In this document: positions 50,089 through 59,248 of the stretch, piece by piece
Position numbering within the stretch: position 1 is the stretch's first letter
Layout of the letters: each line of letters starts with the position of its first letter
Assembly: GCA_013373375.1 (NCBI GenBank)
Contig: JABXHY010000036.1
Span: 34,369 to 98,368, forward strand
DNA: 64,000 nt
Direction of reading: 5' to 3'
Origin: Gammaproteobacteria bacterium
Lineage (GTDB): Bacteria > Pseudomonadota > Gammaproteobacteria > Enterobacterales > Kangiellaceae
The notes under the pieces: model-generated
Databases searched by the model: none
The model's input: only the letters and a program-made list of their open reading frames with translations
What the model was told of the DNA's origin: nothing
Position numbers and translations under genes: made by a program

Positions 50089-52474
50089 TTGCTTTCACTG
50101 TAACCAATCTGTTCCAGAGTCTATAAATGAAAAATTATTTTGGCACAACCAAGAGGTTGAATTTTGTTGTTTAGGATGTAAGTCAGTTGCCAAGACCATT
50201 ATCGATAATGGGTTAGAAGACTACTACAAGTTTCGCACCGAAACTTCAATCAAACCTGAAGATCTAATTCCACAAGAGTTAAGAGATCTGGAGCTCATCG
50301 ATGATGAGCAAATTCAGAGAAATTTTGTTCATAAAGAGCAACACACTAAATCGGCAGAGTTAGGGGTTGAAGGCATCACCTGTGCTGCATGCAGCTGGAT
50401 AATTGAAACTCGACTTCAAAAAATGCAAGGATTGCTATCAGTACAAGTAAATCCGATTACGCAGCGAATCAAATTAAAATGGGACGACTCTATTGTTTCA
50501 TTAAGCCACCTGTTAAAAGCTTTATTAAGCATTGGGTATAAAACTTATCCTTTTCAACAAAATCAATTTGAATCATCAATTCGTAAAGAAAATCGCAAGT
50601 ACTTAATGCGATTAGGTGTTGCAGGCTTAGGTATGATGCAAGTGATGATGTTCGCGCTAGGTATTTATCTTGGCGATGGCGATGACTTGACTCTGCAACA
50701 AGAAACTTTCTTACACATGGTAAGTGGCATAGTTGCTACTCCAATCGTCTTGTTCTCGGCTTTTCCATTTTACCGAAATGCCTGGTATGGGCTTAAATCA
50801 AAAACATTAGTCATGGATGTACCTGTAGTGATCGCGATAAGCGTCGCTTATATTTCCAGTGTTACCGCAACAATAAATGGCAATGGTACTGTTTATTTTG
50901 ATTCAGTTTCAATGTTCATTTTCTTCCTATTGGTGGGTCGCTTTTTAGAACACAGAGTAAGAGTAAAATCGGTTGAGTCAACACAACATCAAAGGCAACT
51001 TCTACCGCTAACCGTTGCGATTGAAACTGATTTAGAAGAGCAACATATTCCTTTAAATCAAGTGACACAAGATGACATAGTCATTGTAGGTCCAGGAGAG
51101 ACTATTGCTGTAGATGGCGTGATTGTTCAAGGCACATCGGATGTCAATGAAGCTCTTTTAACAGGTGAGTCTGTTCCGATCAAAAAGCAAAAGGGAGATC
51201 AAGTTCTGGCAGGTAGCGTCAACCAATCTCAGGTACTTAAAGTGAAAGCTATAGTAGTGGGAGCCAGTACTTATATTTCAGCACTCCAACGAATGACGGA
51301 AGAAGCTAGTCACTCAAGACCCAATATTACTAAAATCACCGATAAAGTCGCTCATTGGTTTGTCTTATCAATACTGCTTATCGTTACTCTGGTTTACTGG
51401 ATATGGCTGTCGGTTGATCCAGATAAAGCTTTTTGGATCGCGTTAAGTGTATTGGTAGTAAGTTGCCCCTGCGCTCTTTCCCTGGCAACACCGACGGCAC
51501 TGACAACGGCGAGTCAACGATTAAGTAAATTCGGATTTCTAATTTTAAAACATCATACTTTAGAGACCCTAACAAAAATCAATCATGTTTGCTTTGACAA
51601 AACAGGAACATTAACAGAAGGACGCTTATCGTTAACTAAAGTAACCCTTTTGTCCGATGAGTTTTCAGAGAAAGATGTGATCAATATTGCAGCGTCTTTA
51701 GAACAAAAGCAAAGTCATCCAATTGCAAAAGCGTTGCTTCAGACTAAGTTCGCTCAACAAGCGATTACAGATGTTAAACTCCTTTCAGGAAAAGGATTAA
51801 CCGCTCGATACCTTAACCAGACAGTCAGGTTAGGTAGCCTTGATTTCTGCCAAGAAGAGAGCCAGTCTACTGAACATTTTATTGATCCCAATAATATTGA
51901 AATATTCCTCAATATTAACCATCGGTTAGTCGCTAAACTCACCTTCAGTGATTCAATAAAGTCATCAAGTGAATCTTTAATAAAGCGACTAAAACAAAGA
52001 GGCATTACAACTACAATTTTAAGTGGTGATCATCCCGTTCGAGTCGAACAACTCGCCAAACAATTAGGCATAGAGCATTTTGAAGGTCGATTGTCACCGG
52101 AACAAAAAGCCGATTACGTCGCAGAATTACAAGCAAATAACCAAACTGTGTTAATGTTGGGCGATGGTATTAATGATGCGTTGGTTCTAGCACTCGCTAA
52201 TATTGGCATAGCCGTTGACAGCGCGACAGATATCACTCGTCTTAGCGCAGACGCTGTTTTAACAGCAAAAAATATTAAATTAATCGATACTGCCATTGAG
52301 CTTGCAACAAAAACCAACACTATCATAAAACAAAATTTAACATGGGCTTTAAGTTATAATGTATTCGCCATACCCTTTGCTGCGATGGGTTGGGTTCCAC
52401 CTTGGCTTGCCGCAGTAGGCATGACATCAAGCTCAATTATAGTATTGTTAAATGCTTTACGTTTAAATCGATAA
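50081..52474 (+). CDS. ccoI: Copper-exporting P1B-type ATPase for cbb3 oxidase assembly
   Basis: A 797-residue P-type ATPase. A metal-binding N-terminus (CFHCNQSVPES, FCCLGC) and a heavy-metal-associated domain (GVEGITCAACSWII) precede eight membrane segments with the CPC motif in VVSCPCALSLATP. The phosphorylation site is DKTGTLTEG; HPIAKALL fits the nucleotide domain and GDGINDALVLA the hinge (usual GDGINDAPAL; the second half here is unusual). CcoI exports copper to the periplasm for CcoN maturation. It overlaps ccoH by 8 bases. Confidence 0.95.
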   Translation: MTDCFHCNQSVPESINEKLFWHNQEVEFCCLGCKSVAKTIIDNGLEDYYKFRTETSIKPEDLIPQELRDLELIDDEQIQRNFVHKEQHTKSAELGVEGITCAACSWIIETRLQKMQGLLSVQVNPITQRIKLKWDDSIVSLSHLLKALLSIGYKTYPFQQNQFESSIRKENRKYLMRLGVAGLGMMQVMMFALGIYLGDGDDLTLQQETFLHMVSGIVATPIVLFSAFPFYRNAWYGLKSKTLVMDVPVVIAISVAYISSVTATINGNGTVYFDSVSMFIFFLLVGRFLEHRVRVKSVESTQHQRQLLPLTVAIETDLEEQHIPLNQVTQDDIVIVGPGETIAVDGVIVQGTSDVNEALLTGESVPIKKQKGDQVLAGSVNQSQVLKVKAIVVGASTYISALQRMTEEASHSRPNITKITDKVAHWFVLSILLIVTLVYWIWLSVDPDKAFWIALSVLVVSCPCALSLATPTALTTASQRLSKFGFLILKHHTLETLTKINHVCFDKTGTLTEGRLSLTKVTLLSDEFSEKDVINIAASLEQKQSHPIAKALLQTKFAQQAITDVKLLSGKGLTARYLNQTVRLGSLDFCQEESQSTEHFIDPNNIEIFLNINHRLVAKLTFSDSIKSSSESLIKRLKQRGITTTILSGDHPVRVEQLAKQLGIEHFEGRLSPEQKADYVAELQANNQTVLMLGDGINDALVLALANIGIAVDSATDITRLSADAVLTAKNIKLIDTAIELATKTNTIIKQNLTWALSYNVFAIPFAAMGWVPPWLAAVGMTSSSIIVLLNALRLNR

Positions 52475-52527
52475 ATCGTATAAAGACACTTTCTGCAAAT
52501 TTTTTTATTCATCATTACTTATCGCCT

Positions 52528-53073
52528 ATGTGGTTAGAGCTCATCAAAGCATTATTTATGGCAGGATTACCTGTAGGTTGTGTTACCTTTGCATTGCTGT
52601 ACTGGGCAAACCGAAAAGGTTTATCATTGCGCAAAGAAGAAAGACAAAATACACATACAGATAAAGCTGACGCCGACAGTTCAACGGCTAACAAAAAACA
52701 AGCCAAAAAGCTTAAAAAGCAACAAAAAAAAGCAAACGGCTTAGTCATTAATAAATGGTTATCATTTGGTGGAGGGTTTTATGGTGTAATGGCCTTTGTC
52801 ACCTATATTCATGTAGAAGTATTGGACATATGGGCAGCTTTTTCACAGTTTAACGGATTAAGTGATTTCTTAACCTCCCTCAGTGTTAGCTTTTTTATCG
52901 GACTCATTTTCGAAGCCTTTAAAAACTTTATTACGGCAATCATTTGGTTTAACTATTGGGGTGAATACTTACCCATCACCAACGGTTGGCTTTGGATTGG
53001 AGTATGCTATGTGGCATTTATTTCAGCCGAAAAGTTAATGGAAAGGCTGTATTACAAATCGCCTGTTGTCTAG
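52528..53073 (+). CDS. Hypothetical membrane protein between ccoI and ccoS
   Basis: 181 residues from the ATG at 52528; the ORF extends upstream in frame, but those residues overlap ccoI and look unlike a protein start. There is a hydrophobic N-terminus (about 5-24), a basic low-complexity stretch (ANKKQAKKLKKQQKKAN), then two or three spans (GGGFYGVMAFVTYIHVEVLDIWAAF, LTSLSVSFFIGLIFEAF, WLWIGVCYVAFISAEKL). I do not recognise the family. Its position inside the cco assembly block suggests a role in membrane or copper handling, but that is inference. No good ribosome site was seen. Confidence 0.55.
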   Translation: MWLELIKALFMAGLPVGCVTFALLYWANRKGLSLRKEERQNTHTDKADADSSTANKKQAKKLKKQQKKANGLVINKWLSFGGGFYGVMAFVTYIHVEVLDIWAAFSQFNGLSDFLTSLSVSFFIGLIFEAFKNFITAIIWFNYWGEYLPITNGWLWIGVCYVAFISAEKLMERLYYKSPVV

Positions 53074-53174
53074 GCATTCTTTTAACGAAGCTTGAGCCTC
53101 TTATTGCATACCGTTATGATCAGCTTAGTTAAAAGACAATCCTTACGATTCGACTGATAAGTGGGTAGTAATTC

Positions 53175-53558
53175 ATGGAAATAATGTATTGGCTGATCCC
53201 TGTTGCCCTTTGCATATTAGCAATTGCGATAGCCGCTTTTATTTGGGCTGTTAAATCAGACCAGTACAGCGATCTTGACTCACCCGCCTATAAAATATTG
53301 TTTGATGATGATTCTGATCCGCTGAACTCAGATCCTCTTAACTCGGGCGCTGTTAACTCAGACTCTGCTAACTCAGACTCTGTTAACTCAAGCCCTGCTA
53401 ACTCAGAACCATCGATATCGACCTCTGATACCGCTCAGAAAGCCAATTCCCCACAAGATAAATCAAGCTCAGAGGAATCAAAACAGCAGCAAAATTTAAA
53501 ATCAGTCAATGATAGAAATCACTCTAACATTTCGCATTCTGAATCCGATGCCTCATGA
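53175..53558 (+). CDS. ccoS: CcoS with an unusual repetitive C-terminal extension
   Basis: 127 residues, while CcoS is usually about 50-70. Residues 1-47 are a normal CcoS: one membrane segment (WLIPVALCILAIAIAAFIWAVKS) and SDLDSPAYKILFDDD. After this comes a low-complexity tail of six five-residue repeats ending NS (DPLNS, DPLNS, GAVNS, DSANS, DSVNS, SPANS), then Ser-, Gln- and Asp-rich sequence. CcoS is needed to put cofactors in cbb3. The ATG at 53175 or 53184 is possible. It overlaps the next gene by 4 bases (ATGA). Confidence 0.88.
   Translation: MEIMYWLIPVALCILAIAIAAFIWAVKSDQYSDLDSPAYKILFDDDSDPLNSDPLNSGAVNSDSANSDSVNSSPANSEPSISTSDTAQKANSPQDKSSSEESKQQQNLKSVNDRNHSNISHSESDAS
53316..53405 (+). 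repeat. 15-bp coding tandem repeat in ccoS
   Basis: Six consecutive 15-base units (53316-53330, 53331-53345, 53346-53360, 53361-53375, 53376-53390, 53391-53405), each encoding xxxNS, typically ending AACTCA. The repeat is in frame, so copy number could change without disrupting the gene. Confidence 0.85.
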
Positions 53559-54241
53559 GCAAAGATAAGATGGAATTGAAACCAACAAAAATTCGCCCCA
53601 TTAGCCGACGCAATCACCTATTTTTCAGTCTTCTTGGTTTCACAGCTGTTTTTGTCGGACTCATTTTACAAGAATATAGTCTAAAACTCCCCGGACTTAT
53701 TTTGCTAGTCGCTGGTTTAGCAACACTAATGTTAGGTTTCTTTAAATGGCGTGAACCAGAGTTTAGTTTTGAACTTAACGAACAACATTTTATCTGGCAT
53801 CTCAAGCAAGGGAGTTTAGAAATAGCTTGGGATAACATCATTGACCTGCGCCCATTAGCTGTGAATAAAGGTCAAGGGAAAACTGAACTTTATTATCTGG
53901 GACTAAAACTTTGGAACCTAACTCCCATAATAGAAAATGTTCCATTAAGAATGGCTAAGTCACTCTATCATGAGTATCGTAGTTTACTTCATGTCGCTTT
54001 ATTAGAAGCTCAATTTCGTGGAGATGATGTAAATCAACTTCAAGAAGATGCGGATCATTGGATTGATCAACAAGGCTTAAAAGTGACAGACCTGAAAGGA
54101 GTATTCGCAGCAAGACTTCACCAACTTAAATTATTTCTCGGTGCTGACCTTTACTTACCAGTCACATCACTTGATCGAAATCAAGGTGACTTTATTGAAT
54201 TGTTTTTAAGCTTCAAACAACAATACGAGTTAAATAAATAA
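53555..54241 (+). CDS. DUF2982-like membrane protein
   Basis: 228 residues with two closely spaced spans near the N-terminus (about 24-42 and 47-64) and a large soluble domain with KWREPEFSFELNEQHFIWHLKQGSLEIAWDNIIDLRPL. This resembles the DUF2982 proteins of Vibrio and Shewanella, an assignment I make with moderate confidence and from memory. No function is known. Its start overlaps the ccoS stop by 4 bases (ATGA) and its stop is 2 bases before the next ATG, so it is in the cbb3 operon. Confidence 0.6.
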   Translation: MSKDKMELKPTKIRPISRRNHLFFSLLGFTAVFVGLILQEYSLKLPGLILLVAGLATLMLGFFKWREPEFSFELNEQHFIWHLKQGSLEIAWDNIIDLRPLAVNKGQGKTELYYLGLKLWNLTPIIENVPLRMAKSLYHEYRSLLHVALLEAQFRGDDVNQLQEDADHWIDQQGLKVTDLKGVFAARLHQLKLFLGADLYLPVTSLDRNQGDFIELFLSFKQQYELNK

Positions 54242-54243
54242 AC

Positions 54244-55002
54244 ATGTTAGAAGCGATAGTGTTTGGATTCATTATGGGGCTTAGTGGCAGCCTTCATTGC
54301 ATTGGAATGTGTGGTGCCATAATCACATCGTTTTCTTTGAATCAAAGGGGACTGTCTTTCACGCGCAGTTTCTTCAATACTATCGCTTATAACTTAGGAA
54401 GAATACTAACGTATGTGTTACTCGGTGTTTTAATAGGCTTGCTTGGCGAGCTTGGGACTCAACTTGGTTTATTAAAGTTTTTGCGAATTTTAGCTGCATC
54501 AATAATGATCGTAACCGGTCTATACCTTTTAGGCTTATTCCCTGGTTTTACGAAGATTGAGATTGCTGGCAAGTATATATGGCGGCGCGTTCAGCCATTA
54601 ACGAAAAGGCTTGATCCTAATAAATCTTATGTTCAAGGCTTGTTGACCGGGATGATCTGGGGACTGATTCCTTGTGGTCTCGTATATGCTGCTGTCGGCG
54701 TTGCTTTATCTCTTGAAAACATAAATTCAAGTGCCATATTCATGTTGTTTTTCGGAATTGGAACAATGCTCCCGCTCGTTTTAATGGGCATTGGTTTTAC
54801 CCACATGGCTAAGTTTTTAAAACGTCCAGTTATGCGCTACATACTTGCATTTAGCTTATTTGCAATTGGCAGCTACTCTCTTTACACAGCAATAAAACAT
54901 CAACAGCACGAACATCATTCAAATCAAAATATAGAATCTGTTGAAAAACAAAGTAGTGACAACTCCGATAATGCCCATGACAAACATGAGCATAAACATT
55001 AA
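54244..55002 (+). CDS. SafE/TauE-type (DsbD_2-like) membrane protein with His-rich tail
   Basis: A 252-residue protein with about six membrane segments. SGSLHCIGMCGAI near residue 15 and LLTGMIWGLIPCGLVYAA are the paired Cys-Pro motifs of the cytochrome-biogenesis/urease-accessory SLHCxGMCG family, often found with cbb3 genes. The last 25 residues are rich in histidine (KHQQHEHHSNQ, HDKHEHKH), suggesting a metal-binding tail. A role in copper handling or electron transfer for cbb3 maturation is plausible, not shown. It is the last clear member of the cco block. Confidence 0.78.
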   Translation: MLEAIVFGFIMGLSGSLHCIGMCGAIITSFSLNQRGLSFTRSFFNTIAYNLGRILTYVLLGVLIGLLGELGTQLGLLKFLRILAASIMIVTGLYLLGLFPGFTKIEIAGKYIWRRVQPLTKRLDPNKSYVQGLLTGMIWGLIPCGLVYAAVGVALSLENINSSAIFMLFFGIGTMLPLVLMGIGFTHMAKFLKRPVMRYILAFSLFAIGSYSLYTAIKHQQHEHHSNQNIESVEKQSSDNSDNAHDKHEHKH

Positions 55003-55029
55003 ATTATGATTCGAATTTAAGGAGACACA

Positions 55030-55626
55030 ATGGAACTCAATAACAAGCAGTATAAAGAGCCATTAGAGTTATTTACATTATGGTTTGACCAAGCCAAAAC
55101 GGACGATCCGGATTATCATCACGGAATGAGTATTGCAACTGTTAACGCCAAACAAGAACCTTCCGTCAGAGTCGTTTTCCTTAAAGAATATGACGAGCAA
55201 GGATTTGTGTTCTATACCAATTACAACTCCAATAAAGGGAATGATCTCGCCAATAACCCGAATATTTGCGCGAATTTTTGGTGGAAAACGCGTCAAAGAC
55301 AAGTTCGTATTTCTGGCGTGGTCTCCAAAGTCCCCAATGAACAGTCCGATCAATATTTTCATTCTCGCCCTCGTGGCAGTCAACTTGCAGCAATTTGCTC
55401 TAAACAGAGTCAAGCCATCAGTTCTTTTAATCAATTAAAAGAAAATTACGAAAAAATCGTTGATGAGCACAAAAATAAGACTATCGATCGACCGGCACAC
55501 TGGGGTGGGTATCGAATTAAAGCAAATCGGATCGAGTTTTGGCAGGGACTGGAACACCGATTGCACCATCGCTTAGTATTTGAAATGAATGGTTCAGACT
55601 GGCATCAACACGTGATTCAACCTTAA
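55030..55626 (+). CDS. pdxH: Pyridoxamine 5'-phosphate oxidase
   Basis: A 198-residue FMN enzyme that makes pyridoxal phosphate from pyridoxine/pyridoxamine phosphate. PSVRVVFLKEYDEQGFVFYTNYNSNKG, RQVRISGVV, FHSRPRGSQLAA, PAHWGGYRIKANRIEFWQGLEHRLHHR match PdxH fully. GGAGACACA precedes the ATG. It is 27 bases after the TauE-like gene, possibly the last gene of that transcript, but it is a housekeeping gene. It stands convergent with an unknown secreted-protein gene. Confidence 0.96.
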   Translation: MELNNKQYKEPLELFTLWFDQAKTDDPDYHHGMSIATVNAKQEPSVRVVFLKEYDEQGFVFYTNYNSNKGNDLANNPNICANFWWKTRQRQVRISGVVSKVPNEQSDQYFHSRPRGSQLAAICSKQSQAISSFNQLKENYEKIVDEHKNKTIDRPAHWGGYRIKANRIEFWQGLEHRLHHRLVFEMNGSDWHQHVIQP

Positions 55627-55654
55627 GCTAAAGTGCAAGAGCGGTCTGCTGTTA

Positions 55655-56203
55655 TTAGTTTCGGTACTTTTTTCCTGATACATCAAGGGCGAAAACAAGT
55701 TGGACATTAACGGATTTGTTATTGCTGTCTCTTACCGTGAAATTTCCATGGCCTTCTAAACAAGGCTCGTCAGTGGGTCGAAGTGTTTTAGTCTTAAAGG
55801 TAACGGAGCCACTGTCGACAAATGTCATACCCTCAAACCAAGGGTCGTCCAATTGCAAGGTTGCATAGTCTTTTTGGCTAGATTTGCTATCAAATTGTAA
55901 CTGATATTCATTGTCTGGGGTGTAATCGATGTCGGTAGCCTGATGATAAAAAATTAATTCACCAATACTTTTTCGATATCGAGTCTGCATATAAAACCGA
56001 ATACCTTGACCAATAAATGCCCAGTACTTTCCACCTCGCTCGCTGAAAGTTGCCCCGTTTTGCGCACCACTCCATTTTACGTGATAACCGAGCTTAGTCG
56101 CACTTGAGCAAGAGTAAGGGTTGTCAACTAAATCCGTAGCAGCTTGCAAATCGGTGCCGCATAACGATAGTGTTACTAAAACACTTAGAATGATATTTTT
56201 CAT
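55655..56203 (-). CDS. Hypothetical secreted protein
   Basis: 182 residues with a signal peptide (MKNIILSVLVTLSLCGTDLQA, cleaved before ATDLV). The mature part is beta-rich with Tyr, Trp and Asp patches (GGKYWAFIGQGIRFYMQTRYRK, DDPWFEGMTFVDSGSVTF) and three cysteines, including PYSCSS and EPCLEG, that could form a disulfide. I do not recognise a family. It is isolated on the minus strand between convergent pdxH and panE, so context does not help. The ATG has no convincing ribosome site close by. Confidence 0.55.
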   Translation of the reverse strand: MKNIILSVLVTLSLCGTDLQAATDLVDNPYSCSSATKLGYHVKWSGAQNGATFSERGGKYWAFIGQGIRFYMQTRYRKSIGELIFYHQATDIDYTPDNEYQLQFDSKSSQKDYATLQLDDPWFEGMTFVDSGSVTFKTKTLRPTDEPCLEGHGNFTVRDSNNKSVNVQLVFALDVSGKKYRN

Positions 56204-56315
56204 GCGCTCTCTGTATTTAAATTGACGAAATAAATAGAACCTATGAACTTATTATACGTTAACCTTAAGATATTAGAAGCTCCGATAACTTTGTACACTA
56301 TGGCTCACAAAAGGT

Positions 56316-57386
56316 TCAGTTTGTTCCAGAAAGTGTTGCGAGTTGTTTTAACATAGTCGACGTATCTACACCGTTGCGCCCTTTTTGTTCCAATTGGTGA
56401 ATACAATCGACAATGTAGCTGTTCACTGGAGCTGTTAGCTTCGCTTTCTCACCAAGTTTTACCACCGCGTGATTTATATATTCCACTTCTGTTTTGCGAT
56501 TAGACTCTATGTCATCCCACATTGAAGATCGTGCAGATGGATCAATAGCTATCATTTTTTGTGCAACTAAATTAAAAAGAAAATTAGGAAGTCTCAAAAT
56601 TTTCGGTACGATACTTGGAGATACAGAGGTGAGCTGACCAACTGACACATTATTTTTACGACAAATCAACAACCACTCTTCCATTACTGCAGCTAGTATC
56701 TTTCTGAGTCTGCGCTGTTGCAGCTGCTGTTTAATCGGGATATCAACAATTGCGTTCAAAGCATTATTTAAATTAAGTAATAACTTACCATTGATAATTG
56801 ATTCAATATCATCAACACTCACCAACTTCGTATCCTGATATTTAAGTGCTGATAACTCCGATGTCATTTGGCTAGATTCGATCCAAAAGTCACCTTCGGT
56901 AGCTTTGTGATAAATACCGTCTTTGTGATTAACGACATTAAACTGGGTTATCCCCTTCAATAGAACTAACCCAGGCAGCTTGTCGCGAATGATTGCATCA
57001 CTGCCAATTCCATTTTGCATCAGAACTATCTCTGTTTTTAAATGGCTAAGTTGCGCTAAAGCAGGAATCACATCTTTCAGTTGATGCGCCTTCACCATCA
57101 CAAAAATCAAATCAAACACTTCATTACTTCTTTCCACAACTTTATGTTTCGATTCATGATCTGGTTTCAGTGTTCCTTGATTAGCAGGTGAAACCATTAG
57201 TTTTGGTGTAAAGCTGTGTTGATATCCCGTAAAGCTATCGATGGTCAGTGGCAGGCGTTGTTGAAGGCAGAAACAACGCTCTTCTCGTCCAATTAAAGTA
57301 ACATTACACCCAGCACTGTCGAGTATTCCAGCGAGAAAGCAACCTGTCGATCCGGGCCCTAGCACCGCTACCTTGTAGTCAAACAT
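56316..57386 (-). CDS. panE: 2-dehydropantoate 2-reductase (PanE/ApbA) family
   Basis: About 356 residues from the ATG at 57386. VAVLGPGSTGCFLAGILDSAG is the NADPH loop (GPGxTG, usual GxGAxG), FDLIFVMVKAHQLKDV and VLMQNGIGSD give the catalytic lysine region, and RSSMWDDIESNRKTEVEYINHAVV is the PanE C-terminal signature. It reduces ketopantoate to pantoate in coenzyme A synthesis. E. coli PanE has 303 residues; this is longer mainly in the N- and middle regions. Twenty-one extra codons upstream (to 57449) are out of family and rejected. Confidence 0.88.
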   Translation of the reverse strand: MFDYKVAVLGPGSTGCFLAGILDSAGCNVTLIGREERCFCLQQRLPLTIDSFTGYQHSFTPKLMVSPANQGTLKPDHESKHKVVERSNEVFDLIFVMVKAHQLKDVIPALAQLSHLKTEIVLMQNGIGSDAIIRDKLPGLVLLKGITQFNVVNHKDGIYHKATEGDFWIESSQMTSELSALKYQDTKLVSVDDIESIINGKLLLNLNNALNAIVDIPIKQQLQQRRLRKILAAVMEEWLLICRKNNVSVGQLTSVSPSIVPKILRLPNFLFNLVAQKMIAIDPSARSSMWDDIESNRKTEVEYINHAVVKLGEKAKLTAPVNSYIVDCIHQLEQKGRNGVDTSTMLKQLATLSGTN

Positions 57387-57487
57387 TGAACAAAATCCTA
57401 TACATATCCTCGACAGCGTTATTGACCTGCATCCGATGCCAAAAAGCAAACGTTACAATTAAATAGGCGTAAAAAACAGGAGGTAAT

Positions 57488-58036
57488 ATGTCAGTATCGC
57501 AAACAAGTAGTATAACTGCTACAGAATCTAACCGTCATACAAGTAATACCTACTTCATCACGCACGATATAAATACCGCTACGAGCGTCGTTCACGACTT
57601 GATGGAAAATCATGTTACACAAGATCAAATTGGCGTTGTAGGACAACCAGAAACACTTGCCGTCGCAAACCTGCCAGAAGCAGAATTAACAGAAGTTAGT
57701 GATATTCAAAATGCTGCAAAACGAGGAGCTGCACTGGGTGGAGCGACCGGACTACTTGCAGGGTTAGTGGTTACAGCTTTTCCGCCTGCAGGTGTTGCTT
57801 TAGGTGGTAGCGCTCTTGCGGCAATGGCGGCAGGAGGTGCAGCACTAGGAACCTGGTCAGCTTCCATGATAGGAGTTAGTGAGCATAGCGTCCTAGTTGA
57901 AAAACTCGAATCTAAACTCAATGACGACGCAATTTTAGTACTTGCTGATATCGAAACTGAACAGCAAATAGATGTCATGAAAAGTGTTGCAGATAACAAT
58001 CGCATCCCACTGCACGCGTTCGGCTCTATTACCTAG
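57488..58036 (+). CDS. General-stress-like protein with Gly-zipper membrane hairpin
   Basis: 182 residues. The N-terminus (about 1-70) resembles the general-stress 17M/YflT-like domain (FITHDINTATSVVHDLMENHVTQDQIGVVG). The middle has a glycine-rich hydrophobic hairpin (RGAALGGATGLLAGLVVTAFPPAGVALGG and ALAAMAAGGAALGTWSASMIG) typical of membrane-inserted zippers, and the end (LVEKLESKLNDDAILVLADIE) is a short helical domain. I recognise the type, not a specific family. It is a single gene on the plus strand; an AGGAGG site stands before its ATG. Confidence 0.6.
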   Translation: MSVSQTSSITATESNRHTSNTYFITHDINTATSVVHDLMENHVTQDQIGVVGQPETLAVANLPEAELTEVSDIQNAAKRGAALGGATGLLAGLVVTAFPPAGVALGGSALAAMAAGGAALGTWSASMIGVSEHSVLVEKLESKLNDDAILVLADIETEQQIDVMKSVADNNRIPLHAFGSIT

Positions 58037-58101
58037 CATTCCTCAAACTGCAAAATTGAGTTTTCACATTTTACAACGTCACGTGAAATTTTTTTAAAAA
58101 C

Positions 58102-59205
58102 TTAAGGTAAATGAGGTTGAGCCAAATAGTCTCTCGATTGCATTTCTTGCAGTCGAGAGAGGGTTCTCTTGAACTCAAAGGCTAGCCCTGTTCCAGTATA
58201 AATTTCTTTCATCGCTATTTCCGCAGCGATAATGAGCTTCACGTTTCTTTCATAAAACTCATCGACTAGGCTGATAAAACGTCTCATCGCGTCATTTTTA
58301 TCATTATTCATTTCGTAAAGATCGCTGATCAAAACTGAGTGATAACAACGCGACAATTCGATATAGTCACTGTGACTTCTCGGTGTATTACAGATTTCAT
58401 CAAAATCAAACCAAACTACACCCTCTCCTAACCGAACAGTCTTAATCGATCTGTTTTCAACTATTATCTGTGCGCCGTCTTCAACCACTTCAGTTGCTAG
58501 GTGATCAAAACTAAAATTCAGATTATCGAGAGCCTGTTGATCCATAGGGAAATGATATATTTCCGCTTGCTCTAAAGTTCTTAATCGATAATCAATTCCA
58601 CCATCAACATTTACTACCTGTGTATGCTTTATAATCAGATCAATTGCAGGTAAAAATCTGGCTCGTTGTAATCCATTCCAATAAAGTTTTTCCGGAGGAA
58701 TATTTGAAGTAGCAACCAGGCAAACTCCTTTCGCAAATAATGACTTGAATAATCCTGCTAGTATCATTGCATCGGTAATATCACTCACAAAAAACTCATC
58801 AAAACATATGACAAAAGTATTTTGAGCCATATCTTCGGCAATTTTATCTAAAGGGTTCGACTCCCCTTTTAGAGCTTTAAGACGCTGATGCACTTCGTGC
58901 ATGAATCTGTGAAAGTGCAGTCGCTGCTTCTGTTTGAAAGGCAGACAATCAAAAAACGTATCCACAAGGTAAGTTTTACCTCGACCTACGCCGCCCCAAA
59001 AATAAAGCCCTTTAGTTGGCTCAGCTCCTTTTAAAATAGAATTGAGGGACGACTTGATTTTACCTATTAATGACGTCGAAGATTTTTGCCGTTCAACTAA
59101 TCGTTGAAAAAGATTTTCAAGCAATTTAACAGCTTCTTCTTGCGCTGGATCATGCTGAAAATCTTCTCGTAAAAGATCTTGTTTATATTTTTCTAGCGGA
59201 GTCAT
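58102..59205 (-). CDS. zapE: Cell-division protein ZapE (AFG1-like ATPase)
   Basis: A 367-residue AAA-type ATPase. Walker A GGVGRGKTYLVDTFFDC at about residue 73, HFHRFMHEVHQRLKAL, ICFDEFFVSDITDAMIL (Walker B), VATSNIPPEKLYWNGLQRARFLPAIDLI and LSDLYEMNN match ZapE/AFG1. ZapE regulates Z-ring constriction, particularly under low-oxygen or high-temperature conditions, so the proximity of zapG on the opposite strand is expected. E. coli has zapE next to yhcB (zapG), degQ and degS, as here, with two genes inserted. Confidence 0.95.
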   Translation of the reverse strand: MTPLEKYKQDLLREDFQHDPAQEEAVKLLENLFQRLVERQKSSTSLIGKIKSSLNSILKGAEPTKGLYFWGGVGRGKTYLVDTFFDCLPFKQKQRLHFHRFMHEVHQRLKALKGESNPLDKIAEDMAQNTFVICFDEFFVSDITDAMILAGLFKSLFAKGVCLVATSNIPPEKLYWNGLQRARFLPAIDLIIKHTQVVNVDGGIDYRLRTLEQAEIYHFPMDQQALDNLNFSFDHLATEVVEDGAQIIVENRSIKTVRLGEGVVWFDFDEICNTPRSHSDYIELSRCYHSVLISDLYEMNNDKNDAMRRFISLVDEFYERNVKLIIAAEIAMKEIYTGTGLAFEFKRTLSRLQEMQSRDYLAQPHLP

Positions 59206-59248
59206 AATTTAACGTTAGCGTAGATGTTCCCGTAGATGAGAAAATTGA

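Noticed and set aside
53316..53405. The ccoS repeats as a mobile or CRISPR-like array
   Set aside because: Units are only 15 bases, directly adjacent and in frame within a coding region, so they are a coding tandem repeat.
57387..57449. N-terminal extension of panE
   Set aside because: Twenty-one residues before the NADPH loop do not fit the family; the ATG at 57386 gives a normal N-terminus.
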